A stretch of DNA of 64,000 bases, from contig JALLLS010000019.1 in NCBI GenBank assembly GCA_025094145.1, positions 1-64,000 of the forward strand, given 5' to 3'. The notes under the pieces were generated by a model. That model was given only the letters and a program-made list of their open reading frames with translations, ran no database searches and was not told where the DNA came from. Source of the stretch: Spinellus fusiger. Lineage: Eukaryota > Mucoromycota > Mucoromycetes > Mucorales > Phycomycetaceae. Shown piece by piece: positions 47,166 through 59,142 of the stretch. Made by a program: the position numbers and the translations under genes. Within the stretch, counting starts at the first letter, position 1, and every line of letters starts with the position of its first letter.

Positions 47166-48104
47166 ATGAGCAGTCTATCTGTATTCATTCCTTCGCGTTA
47201 TGACCAAGTACGCATAGAAACAAAGCAAAGCTACAGTGGCCCTGAGTGCTTAGAGGCACCTGCTGTTATCATTGCCCACCCTTATGGTCCATTGGGTGAG
47301 ATAGAAAGTGTTTTATTTTTATTTTAGCACAGTAAGGGAGATGAAGAAACCCTTCTTGTCACTAAACTAGTTCAAGGTGGCACGATGGACAATAACGTGG
47401 TGTCTGCTCTGCACCACTATTTTGACAGAAAAGGCTATGTAGTGATAAGAATGAACTTTAGGTACCTGTGGCCTAGGAGAGATCTAAAGAGAGAGATCTA
47501 AAGTAAAAAGGAGGGTTGTTAATGCACACTTTCTTGTATTAGAGGCAGTGGCAGGTCAGAAGGAAGAACAAGCTGGACAGGCATGGCAGAACGTGAGGAT
47601 TATGATTCAGTGGTGGATTATCTTCTTAGCAGTGAGGATTACGTCCATCACTATCCTAAAGTGTCTACATTGCTCTTTTGTGTAAGCGTCCTTTCTTCTG
47701 ATGTGATTAGAAGACTGATGGAGTGGGGTGTTTCTTAGGGATACTCCTTTGGTAGTATGATAGCCTCTTCTTTGAACAGCCGACCTTCTGTGCCTTGTTC
47801 TTATCTGTTGATCAGCTTTCCATTGTCCGTGCTATGGGCCTTAGCGACTGTCAAATCGTCGTATTTTAAAGCACAGGCAGTTCAGCTATTCCAGCACTAT
47901 GCAACTGACGAGGCAGAGGGTCACGTGCTTATTGTGTATGGAGACAGGGACCAATTCACAGCAAGTCAGTCTTATCAAACATGGTTAGCAGACCACTGCA
48001 AAGGCCACGTTCAAGCGGAGATTGTGCAGAGTGCAGACCACTTCTGGAGTGGGTATGAAAGACAGCTTGTGACTAGAGTAGATCACTGGCTGTCCATGCT
48101 ATAG
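47166..48104 (+). CDS. Alpha/beta-hydrolase family protein
   Basis: Four exons (47166-47295, 47377-47461, 47543-47681, 47739-48104) give 239 aa. Features: oxyanion-loop segment HPYGPLGGTMDNNVV, GYVVIRMNFRGSGRSEG, nucleophile elbow GYSFGSM (GxSxG), VLIVYGDRDQFTASQSY with the acid, and the catalytic His in SADHFWSGYERQL. All parts of the Ser-Asp-His triad are present. It resembles the small cytosolic serine hydrolases with an HP.GG.MxxNVV motif; the substrate is unknown. The first exon/intron choice (acceptor at 47376) is the one that restores GGTMDNNVV. It lies in the spacer of the inverted repeat, 90 bp from copy 1 of the PCI gene and divergent from it. Confidence 0.8.
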
Positions 48105-48502
48105 TGGTATAGGACCTTCTTTATGAGGGGTGGCAAGTGAATAAACCCATGTGTTGTGACTTTCTTTTTATTCTGTTTATTCTGTTTATTCTTGTATTTG
48201 TATTGTAGTGAGTGTTTCTACAAGGGAGCCCATGAGGCTGTCTTTCTTTTTTCTTTGTTTACACCACAGACCAACGTGCCATTCTACCTCGCCAAGACAG
48301 CAGCAGGACGTGTTTCCATGGTGAATCACGTTTATTTTTATATTTCCTTAAACGGAGATACTGATTGAACCCCGACACCACTGTCCATGCTTGAGGGAAA
48401 AAAAAAGACCTCCTGGTGTGTAGTGAAGCATCTGTCTTTCTATATATCTTTTTACCTTCTTTATCTTTTATACCTATTCTGATACTCTATTCTATAGCCA
48501 CA

Positions 48503-50059
48503 ATGAATTTGTCCAGTTATCAAAAAGAAATTGAAACTCTTTTGGAAGAATACCAACACCAGTGGACAGTAATACAAACTCAAGAGAAGTCTATTGTTCC
48601 TACTGACGCCAGTGCCTCCACTCGCCAACGGCTCCACGAAAGTCTAAGGCTACTCATGGATTTACAGGATACACTTGGACAGTGTCAGAGCGAACAAGAT
48701 AAATATGCCTGGTTAGAGCGTTATGCCTATACTATGGAAGAAGTACGGCGAAGAATACCTGCGTCTAGTAAGTGAAAGAGATAGCCACCAGCAGTAGTAC
48801 TGGGCAGAAGAAGAACCACTCACTGTAGGATGACCAGAGAACTCTACAGCCCACGGACTTATGAGACACCTGTCAAAGAATCCTCAAGCAAAAGATACAA
48901 CCCTCCCTCAATCTTCTGTCACTACACCTCCAATGACAACACAGTCCACACCCCTCCAATGGCCAGAGCAGACCTTCCAGGGTTCTCTTTGGTCTAATCT
49001 CCCTCTCTATGGACCCAACTCCATTGCTGTTAGTATATCAGAAGAAGAGGAAGAAGAGGCGAAAGAAATACAACTGCCGTCTATTCCTATCTTACAAACA
49101 GATGCAGTAGAAATAGAAACCATCTATTCTGATTCCCATCCCAGGCTACAGGAACAGCCGTCTTTACTCTACTCTAATACTTTATCTATGCCAACATTCA
49201 ATCTTCATTCTGATTCTTATCGTATGCCACAGCCACAGCTACAACCACAGCTACAACCACAGAGTCATCTCTCTTTGCCTGCATCTCCCACTCCCTCACA
49301 GAGCACAGAACACTCCTTTGGAAGACGCACACCCATGGTAATATCTTGCTTATGTCTATTCTCTACTCATCCATGCAAGATGAATGACATATTAGACCTA
49401 AAGCCCCATTCCGAGAAAAAGTCTAAACTGATGATCCCTCGTCTCAAGGGACGCAGCTCCAGATCCACTCCTTTGCCCAGTACACCTGCACGTATTAACT
49501 TTTATAAGAGTGATGATACTAGCAGCCTATCGAACGAACCCTTTGCCACCGATGCTATTGTGAACCATCCTCTACGCATAGGATTAGGGCAAGTTCGTCC
49601 AATTGAATCAGCTATTCATCATTATTATTTTATTATTAGTTATGGAAGTTATATATGCTACAGCTGCACTGTGATTACTGAAAAGGTAGTATCATTATTG
49701 GTGTTAGTATGATGATGATGTACTCTACAGCACAATGATAGTGGAGGATGACTCATACAGACACTCTAGGGGGCACCCATCACAATTAGAAAACGCTACT
49801 CTGACTTTGTTGATCTGAGAGAAGAGCTTATTCAACACCATCCAGGAATGAAAAACAATATACCAAAATTACCTCCCAAGAAAGTTGTTGGTAAGCTCCC
49901 TAACAGAATAAGAAATAGAAGCTTAATTGTCCTCTAGGCAACTTTACGCCTGCCTTTATTGAGCTTAGGAGAAGAGATCTTGAATACTTTTTCAAATATG
50001 TTGTACTGCACCCAAGTTTAAGCAATACTTCTATTGTAAAGCACTGGGTTGCACCATAA
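48503..50059 (+). CDS. PX-domain protein (Ypt35-like)
   Basis: Five exons (48503-48767, 48838-49337, 49380-49685, 49770-49890, 49938-50059) join in frame to 437 aa. The N-terminus (SSYQKEIETLLEEYQHQWTV) is helical. A long Ser/Pro/Gln-rich, probably disordered region follows (residues ~90-300). The C-terminus is a PX domain: IHHYYFIISYGSYICYSCTV, GAPITIRKRYSDFVDLREEL with the RRYSDF-type phosphoinositide site (KRYSDF), IPKLPPKKVVGNFTPAFIEL with the PxxP loop, and RRRDLEYFFKYVVLHPSLSN. PX domains bind PI3P on endosomes and vacuoles. The layout matches fungal Ypt35, a single C-terminal PX domain, but that naming is tentative. Confidence 0.82.
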
Positions 50060-50093
50060 TACATCTAATCTATTCAATGCCTAAGTAGATAAC

Positions 50094-50170
50094 TATCCAA
50101 ATAGTTAAATAGTTAAATAGTTAAATAGTTAAATAGTTAAATAGTTAAATAGCTAAATAGTTAAATAAAT
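50094..50170. repeat. AAATAGTT 8-bp tandem repeat
   Basis: About eight units of TTAAATAG follow one another, with one GCTAAATAG variant near 50152. It lies just downstream of the PX gene stop and may be part of its 3' region. Confidence 0.8.
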
Positions 50171-50439
50171 AACCACCTAATCCAAGAATAACATCCAATA
50201 ACAACAATAACAACCACCCAAACATCCACTTATAACATAACATCTAATAAAAAGACCCGATGAAAAGAAGAATTACTTTTAATCTTTACTATTGAGCTTG
50301 GCTCGAGGAACACTGGAGAAAGGAATAACACGTGACAGCATCCCAACTTAATGTCAATGACGGACTGACTCACGTGACTAGAACCCAAAACAGTGTTCAT
50401 GACGGACTAACACTTTCACTCTCCTTTTCATCCCACACC

Positions 50440-51741
50440 ATGAGCTCAATGATGGATCTCGATTCTTCCCTTGAAGATATTATCAAGCACAAAGGCAAAA
50501 GAGTGAAAGGTCAAAACTCAAAGTCAAAACCCCAGCCAGCAAAAGCCTTTATGGGCAAGCGCACGCCTGGTACCAAAGCCACTCTCCCGATCATCAGCAA
50601 GAAGAATATCAATAAACAGACAAAACGCCCACCTGTGAAAGGGGTAATGGAGTTACTAGAAACAATAGAAAGAAGGAAACAATAGAATGAATGAATGAAA
50701 GAAAGAAAGAAAGAAAGATTGTTTCTCTTTATGTTTATTTCTTATTCCTTGTTCTCTTCATCCTTAATAGCTTCCTGGCAAACCCTTGTTTACGGGGAAA
50801 TCCTTTGAACCTCGCCTCTCTTCCAAGATTGACCCTTCCGCCATTGTCATAACCAAATCTGTGGTAGGCAGACCCCAAGGCACCCCTGCGTCGCGTCATC
50901 CTGGCCGGTTCCAAGGCCGTCTGGGCAAACAGCCCTCGACAGTAGGTCGCCCACCACGCGATATAGACATGGCAATGGGAGGACAAAGACAGAATGTGCC
51001 TTCATTACAGACACAACCACTGTTACCTGTAGAACGCCAGCCCTTCTATCAACCCAGATCAGAGGAAAAGAGCTTCTCTATCCGAGGATTAGCCCATGGA
51101 GGCAATGGCACGCCAGGAATATCAATTCGAGGCGAGTCAGGCCCATTTATTGTGCTGATCAGCAACCTCGACCCAGAAGCCAATACAGAAGATGTCAAGG
51201 TGAGGTGTATTATAGAAATGCCCACCACCCACTTGCCTACAAAAGGAGGCGTTGATATTGATACAGTGGGAATGTGTAGACGGCATGTTCTCAATTTGGT
51301 CCTGTTGTGCGTTGTGAAGTCCTCACAGATCGTGCGGGTCGTTCTTATGGGGAGGCCGAGGTAGAGTTCACAGCCAAATCCTCTGCCTTGGACTGTATTG
51401 CACAAATGGACAATGAAGTGGCCGATGGTAAGTGCTCTGTCTTGCAATGGACCTGCGTAAGAGATGTAATTCTGGTATAGGCCGTGTATTGCGTGTTATT
51501 CTGAGAAATAAGCAGAGTTCATCGGCTTCCATGTCTTCTGGATTTAATGCTCAGACAGTGCGATCCACCATTGCCCCTACACGCTCAGGATACACAACTG
51601 CTACGTAAGTGCATTCCAATACAACTGGCTTACCGAGTGTATAGAGCATCGGGTAAAATGTATTCGGACCAGATGATTCCTACAGGACCTGCCTCCAGTG
51701 CCCCACAGAACTATTCACGCCTGCCTTCACGTCGTTACTAA
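50440..51741 (+). CDS. Aly/REF (Yra1/Mlo3)-type mRNA export factor with RRM
   Basis: Five exons (50440-50643, 50771-51199, 51280-51427, 51481-51604, 51645-51741) total 1,002 nt, 333 aa. The N-terminus MSSMMDLDSSLEDIIKHKGK carries the short SLEDIIK motif by which Aly/REF proteins bind the helicase UAP56/Sub2. A basic Gly/Pro/Arg-rich region follows (GRPQGTPASRHPGRFQGRLG). An RRM follows, split by introns: GPFIVLISNLDPEANTEDVK (RNP2), SQFGPVVRCEVLTDRAGRSY, GEAEVEFTAKSSALDCIAQM (RNP1 region) and LRVILRNK. Aly/REF adaptors couple splicing to export through Mex67. There is no clear second SLEDIIK-like motif at the C-terminus. It is longer than typical Aly proteins. Confidence 0.8.
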
Positions 51742-51956
51742 GACATTAGATAGTGTTGTAGTTTGGCTATGCTTTCCATAGTGATCAAAAACCAAGTAAA
51801 CAAAGGAGAAACCACCCAAAAAAATAAAATAAGAAAAAGAAGAAGAAAGAAAGAAAGAACCTCCCCGAAATGGAGTGTAGTAATAGAGAAGAAATAGAGT
51901 GTAGTAATAGAGAAGAGATTAGAAGTGGTAAGGAAAGAGCTCAGGACAGCAGGCAC

Positions 51957-54059
51957 GTGACTTTCTTATTTTTATTATTACTTGAAGGAATAAAAGGGTG
52001 AGGCTATGGGCCTTGGTCTGGCGGTGATAATAGCCTACTTTCTCATGTCCAACCTAGAGACGTTTGTAGTGCAGGTGCAGCAGGCAGCCTCAACACACAA
52101 TGCAGTGGTGTTTGAGGATGTATTCCAGTTGGATGCCCACAACCCAGGGGTGCTTGCGCTTCTGAAGGACCTGTCCAAAGCAAGTGCACCACCCAGCCCA
52201 ACTATGCAGCAGGAGCACCACCCAATAACCGTGTTTGTGTGTTTGTAGATGAACAGTGGTGAGTGGGAGACTGTGGTGGCTCGTCTACTAGAGGACCAGT
52301 CTTCTGCGCTGTGTGAGTTTGTGTGTGCCTATTTCGAGCTGCTGGGGCACCTTGGGCTGCCGTCGCTTGTGGATTTGTATGAACACTACAGTGCATTCTA
52401 CAGGCAAGTTGATGTGACCTGGGACGAGAGAAAGAGAAAGAGAAAGAGAAAGAGAAAGAGAAAGAGAAAGAGAAGAAGAAGATGCTGAGCTCACTTCCAC
52501 CACAGTGCGCTGATTCCTGTCTTCAATGGCCCGGATACCTTTTACCAGGTGCCATTGGTGCGCACACTGTCCTATAGACTGCTGCACCTTGCGTTTCTTG
52601 TAAGTGGCAGGGAAATGCCCGTCCCATGTGCATAGGAGGAAAACACAATTTGATATGGAAAAGGCAGACAGCCATGGACAGCTGAGAGGGAAGGCACGCA
52701 AAGCCAACAGTGCAGCCCGTCTGCTATCAAAGGTCTTTAATATTATGCTGGCAGACAGGCAAGTCTATTATATTCTATTCTGTTTCTGCTCGATCTTGTT
52801 CTGCTCTACTGCAATAAGACACCCTTACTCACACGTCTGCTCCATTGGACAGAGCCCCCATGGAGGAATCCAAGCGACAGGGCATCTTCCACATTACCAA
52901 TCTTGCCTTCAAGGCATATTTCAAGGCAAGTCCAGGCACATCTGAGGGTGTTACTGACAAAGAACACAGCTGGATTCTGTCAGACTGTGCCAGACACTGA
53001 TTTCGAACATCCGCACAGGATGTGTGTCTGTGGACATGTACCCAATGGCACAACAAGTCACCTATCGCTACTACCTTGGAAGATACTTTCTATACTCGAA
53101 CCGACTGAGAAAGGTAGTTTGCATGGTGGTGGTGTTTTCAGTGTGGAAGTAGGACTTATGAGAGGGGGTGGATAGGCAGATGAGTGTCTGTCGTTTGCCT
53201 TTAACCGCTGCACAATGCACCATTGGAAGAACAAGAGGTAGGGATCTGGTAGAAGAAGAACAAAAACAAGAGGAGAAGGAGGAGAAGAAGAAGATGGAGT
53301 CACTGATGGTGGGATTAGACTGATCCTCAAGTTTATGATTCCATGCCGTATTCTGCTGGGCCACTTCCCATCCACACAGCTGCTGACAAAGTACCAACTG
53401 GTGGAGCCATTTGCTGGACTGATTGACACACTAAAAAGCGGCAGTCTGAGTGCATACTTTGATCATATGGATGCACATTTTGGATTCTTCTACAGCACAT
53501 TTACCTATGTGATGTTGCGAGAGAGAGGGACGGTGCTGTTATGGCGCTGTCTGCTGAAGAAGCTGTAAGTAGAAGAAGGGCAGTGAAAGGGGATTCATCC
53601 AGCCATTAGATCCTATTTGGTCTCCACAGTCAATATGCTTAGATTTGAAGACTGCCTTACAGCACTTGTACTGTCTAGCAAGGACAGCACAATGGACAGC
53701 AGTGATGTTGAGGCTATTCTTGTGTCTCTTGTGAGCCAGGTAAGGAAGAAGAGAAGGAAGAAAAGAGAAAAGAGAAAACATCTAATCCACACCTCATGCA
53801 AAACTAGAAATACATTCGTGGCTATATACATCACCAAAAAAAGACACTTGTGCTTAGTAAATCCAATGCGTTTCCACCCATCAGCTCTGTCAGAGTACAC
53901 ACAGAAAGATACGACGATGAAAAGGCAGATGAACATCGCAGTCAAGTAGCCTCAGGTCCCAATGCTCAAGTCCAAGCCCTTATGGAAGGTGCTGCTCTAG
54001 AGGAAGTCAGTATGGATTATCAGAATTGAGATGAGTTAGGATCAACTGTATATTTGTGA
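51957..54059. repeat. Right arm of the 2,103-bp inverted repeat
   Basis: The inverted partner of 45023-47125. It starts at GTGACTTTCTT and ends at TATATTTGTGA; outside these points the two flanks are unrelated. The spacer between the arms is 4,831 bp. Confidence 0.93.
52006..54029 (+). CDS. PCI-domain protein, PCID2/Thp1/Csn12 family, copy 2
   Basis: Identical to copy 1 but on the plus strand. Introns that I can place: 52180-52248 (GC-AG), 52404-52505 (GC-AG, holding a GAAAGA microsatellite), 52600-52663 (GT-AG), 52759-52852 (GC-AG), one after AYFK at about 52927 (GC-AG), one after LRK (GT-AG) and later GT-AG ones. With these, the frame reads SAFYSALIPVFNGPDTFYQV, LAFLADSHGQLRGKARK, SNIRTGCVSVDMYPMAQQVT and RLILKFMIPCRILLGH without interruption to the stop after SMDYQN. 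The C-terminal ~45 residues extend past the PCI domain. It faces the gene desert. Confidence 0.82.
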
Positions 54060-57000
54060 TGATAGACTTTATGCTACTTTAAATAAGTCACCGAGCCTTC
54101 ATATCACTACCGTTGACCTATGTACTGTGCATAATGATTGAAAAAAGAAAGAGGTCTATCAATGACTTGAGAAGATGAATATATTTTGGTACAATCATTG
54201 GACTACTCTCTGTGACAGAATAGCTCAAGTAGAATGTGTCTAGCTTATCAAATCATTGATCATTTTTATCCAATATGTTTTATCAAGTAAACACAGGGGT
54301 AGTTTGGCACTGATATTCACAGAGATGTATGCACTGACTTGCTTGAAATAGACATATGTTCTGTGTAGCGATCACAGCTGCCCTTGAAGTCAACATTAGA
54401 GCAAAACTATAAATTCAAATGTTTGATAAGTGCAGTTACTGTAATGTCCTTGAAAAGGTTGTTTAAAATTGATACACAGTGAATGAAGCTGAATACTCCA
54501 AGTCATACATTGTCTGTTATGAGAGAAAAGGGGGAAACCGTTTTATTCATTTATTTTCTTGTCAGTTTTTGTTATTATTATTATTTTACCTTAGTTTAGT
54601 ATCCTGGTGATTGTATTTCTTTCGTTATTGCATTTATTTTATTTTATTACATTTCTACCTCTCTCCTTTAAAGCTGGACAGTAAGTTCAGGAGATACATA
54701 GATATAAATATAATTAATGTTTACCTATCTAATTCTATAACAAAAAATGTATTAGACGCTGTTGATGAAACTCATGTTAATTAACTTGTTTGTTTACCTA
54801 TTTATGCTTGAGAGAGGTATAAGGAATATTACATTTCTAAAATATAATACATATCCCCTGTAATCATTTATATAATGAGATTATTTTTATTGGGATAGTA
54901 GTCATACTTCTTGGTAATACAAAGACTGTAAGATGGTATTGTACAAAAATGATTCTTAACTGTAGGCGTGGGTGTATGGTCTTCTTATTTTTATTAAGTA
55001 CATTAACACTACTTGAATCTTAGTATATTAAACAAACGTGTATCTGTTTTTGATCATGTAAAGAGACCCAGTTGTTTGAATCTACAGATAGATAGCACAT
55101 TCAGTGTTAAAAAAGAAGCATACTCAAGTATGCCCCGATAAGATTAGAAGACATAAAATAGTTGTTAAATTCTCCAATTCTGGGTTTTGAGTTATCAATA
55201 TTACTTATCATTTGCTCTAATTTCTAGTTATCTTAATTTAATAAAAGAGTATCGTCATTAATATAGAACCTTATCTCAACTGTACTTATGAATCTTCAAG
55301 ACCTTAAAATGAGACAATCAACATTTGTTTGCAGATATTGATGGCGTCCCTGAATTAGTGGTCATACATATAAAATTTACTCTATGGTTGGTTAATAAGA
55401 AAAATAAATGAACAAAGATCCATTTAATAGTAACTAAAGAAATACAAAGTAAGTCGTACATTAATTTTATGTTTACATAAATCTACACAAATAGAGTTTC
55501 TTAGTGTTGGGGTAGGTAAAGAAAAAACTCTACTGATGATCTTTTCAATTTATAATTATTTTTCTAATGTTAATAGTTCATTCTATGATACTCAAAGATG
55601 TAAATGATTTATGTAGTTCATAAGTGAAAGCTATGGTATATATAATTTTAGTGATTTTGAATTAAAAATCTTCAGGAGTAGTAGTAGTAGTAGATAACTG
55701 ACGGAGAGCGCATGCCTGACGTTAAACTATAATAAGCTAGGGAGATGGTTAAAATAACACTCCTTCTAAGCATAGAACGATCAGCTATCTTTAGTAGAAA
55801 TATTATTAATTGGTTATTGCTAATATTTATTGATTATTATCATTATTCATTATTTGATCTCTTGACTAGAATAATAAAATAATAAAAAGGTATTGGCAAA
55901 AGACTATTATTATGTGCGTACTAAAGGATTATGCTAAAAGATACAAAAATAAACCCGATAAAATAAAACGTAGTACAAAGTCAAGTATAGAAATTTAAGG
56001 ATTATGCTTTTGCCAAACTTGTGTAATAGTAGAAAATCTACCTAACACTACGAGCAAGACAAGTGCTTTAATCTGGTAGATGAGTCTCTATTATAGATTT
56101 AGGCAAAGATGTATAGATTTATTAAATTATTATCCATTGAAAAAAATTATTGATACATGTCACTAATACCTCTTGAAAAGAAAAGAAGGAAACTTTATAA
56201 TTTCTTGGAAATGGGTTTTATTAATAACAGCTTTTCATAACTGACTGAATACTAAAACATAGATTACAGCTATTAATCAATAAATGATTTATGTTGAATG
56301 AAATTCTAGGATATTAAGTAGATAACAATAGAATATAGATATAAATATAGATATAAATACAAATACAAATACAAATACAAATATCAGAAACGCAATAATG
56401 ATCTAGAGATATTCATACTAATCAATGAATATCAAGAGTTACACAACTACACAACCAAGAGCAATGGTTTGAATAGTTTGCAGACACAGAAAACATACAT
56501 GATCGGTGAAACAATTATGGGATAAAGTCGGATTCTATAAATTTTCTCTAGCTTGAAATTATGTAGTATCGCGCAAGCTGTTTTTGGAATGTATGTTATT
56601 GCAAAAGAAACAAACAGTGTCGAAGCATGTAGGATTTTTAACATTAGGTTTGGATTGCTATTAATCTATACATTCCCGAATGTATTCGAGGAATAGAAAC
56701 CTTATTTTCATTACCAATATTAGTGTTTAATAATATAATAAAAACAAAAACAGGAGTTGGAAGCACTGTGAAAGAGATCCTTGAAACTTCCTCGAGCATT
56801 CTGCAAAGGATTTGCTTTTCTGTGATACTTTACATAGCACAGTATTGTTTATATCATTTATATCCTATTTTCAATCAGTTTCAATTAGATTAATGGTCAG
56901 AGTTAACTTTATATTAAACAAAAAAGAAAACTTGTATAGACCAAGTTATTAACTCTATAAGAATAGCCATTGAAAATAACAATCAGTTATCTATACATGT

Positions 57001-59142
57001 TTTTATATTTTCATTTTATATTTTTAATACGTCTTATTTACTAGAAATACTGCAACAGCACCAAGTTGCCCATTTTTTTGTATCTTAATGCAGACCTATC
57101 AAATAGGGATGAGAGATAGGGTACTCTACACACCACAAGATATGGTTTAAACATAAGATCAACACAACTACCGATTTGACAATACCCTGATTTGAGAAAT
57201 ATAGAGTAGAGCTTGCCTCGAGTGAAGATAAACTAGTTTGATGCCATGACAAAAATATCCCATTCTTATTAGTATTTAGTAACATGTATGTTGAATTGAT
57301 TGCCTGTATAAATAGATGGTATTGAAAATGAATTAAATAGTACTGATTTAGTGTATGTGTAAATGTTTGTCTTTTTACCTCTATTATTTTTTTCAAACCA
57401 TTTATCATAAGATGTAAATAAATATATACCTTAAGAGTTATTGCCAATGTACAGTTTGTCTGTAAAAAAAACTAAATCGATTAAATAATTGCTGTTCAGA
57501 TATACTGTGCAATGTAGTGAATTAAACATGATGATTGTATGTGGTTATTCAAGGTCTTCATTATATAAAGTAAATAATACTGTATTCTATGAAATAATAA
57601 TAAAAAGTAGATACAGAGATATTATCATAATTTTGAGAAGTATAATTATTTAAGAGAAAGAGAAAAAACATACTACCTTGACTATATTTTATTTGAAAAA
57701 AAAAGTTAACTTTCTAATAAGAATAAATCAATCCAACTACAAGATTGTTTGTAATAGTGAGTAATAAGCTACTATGATTTCAAAGACTAATAGCTAAAGA
57801 AAAAAAAACATGATTCATCTATTGACCTTTTTATTTATTTTCATTATATATAAAAACATATTACTACACCAAGCCTTAAGAAACATCAAAGGTTGAATGG
57901 CTCTATAAGACTCATCATTATGGGCTATAATAGCGTCATAGGATATGAACATGACACTAGTTTTTATAGCTCACTTTTATATTGCTGCTCTTATTTAATT
58001 ATTGGATCCAGTTGAAAATAAATAACCATGATTAATTGACTGATTGATGGTGATCTCTTTAACTGAGTTATACTATTCACCGGCTTACGGCGGTAGACGC
58101 TAAATTCACCGATGTCATGGGCATGTGATTTGAAGGAAAAAGGTGTGTCTACCTTAAATTACAATAAAAGATATCATCAGGGTTCAGCAAGATCTAACAG
58201 AACTGGTGTTAGTTTTATACCCAAGAGGTTTATTTTTCTTCTTCTAAAGTGAATAAACAACTAAGATACACCATCAATATCTTTTCATTGGTCTAAAAGA
58301 ACAGCAATTCCGAGTGAACTATTCATGCACCAACGTGGGTTGTTGACAAGTAATAGTATTCACCATGATCATGTTAATGGCCATTCTTTATTTAATGATT
58401 AATACTAATCATAATGGTAACAAAGCGACTTTATGCAAAGAAGCTATAGATCCAATAGAGAGACATTAGTTCAGAAGAAAAATAGGCACATCAGAGATGA
58501 TTCTTTACAAAAATAGGATAAAGCCAATGAATGTCTGCGTTTATGTCTGCATAACAATTTACTCAATCTACTTCTCAGGCCATTTTCCAAATAAATCAGC
58601 AGCAGAATTATTATTATTATATTTATTTATTTAAAAAAAAAGACATACCAGAGTGTCTTTTTAAGAGTATGCAAGTCGTAATAAAGATAATCTCGGTTGA
58701 CAAGGAGATTCAAAAAGGTAAAAATGGAATATGGAAAGATTGCCTCGTTTGATTTTTATGTTTTATTGATGGATAAAAAAAAACTCTTTTGCTAATTCAC
58801 AAATTCAAACATGCAAAGAAAGGGTGAAGTGGTGTATATATTTATAAAAAGATAGTCTATAGGATTAAAGTGTACAGGATAGCATTTATTGAGAATGTTT
58901 GATTTTAAAGCGTTTTTATATTTTATATTTTATGGATTGGGATTTAATTAATGTAGAGTAGTAAATAGAATATACTATGGCTAAAGAAATAAGTCTGTTT
59001 AACAATTTCTATAATAATAATAATAATAATAAAAAAGAAGGAATAGCAACAAGTCATTAAAGAGGAGCATAATATAAATATAGTACAATAGATATAAAGG
59101 AGTGAGAGCATCAGGCGTAGATTCGCTGTCATTCAACTAGAC
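54060..59142. other. AT-rich gene desert
   Basis: Five kilobases without a supported gene. The longest ORF (57085-57447, minus, 120 codons) is AT-driven and lacks motifs. Short repeats occur: (GTA)n at 55676-55692, ATAAATACAAATACAAAT at 56338-56390, and (ATA)n near 59010. No transposase fragment could be read. It differs from 18-39 kb in lacking recognisable elements. Confidence 0.5.

Noticed and set aside
50735..50986. Basic 83-codon ORF on the minus strand (FPRKQGFARKLLRMKRTRNK)
   Set aside because: It overlaps exon 2 of the Aly/REF gene, whose sense reading joins in frame over five exons.
57085..57447. 120-codon minus-strand ORF in the AT-rich desert
   Set aside because: Composition is typical of AT-rich chance frames (Ile, Leu, Tyr, Asn, Lys), with no domain, no neighbouring exons and no promoter signal.
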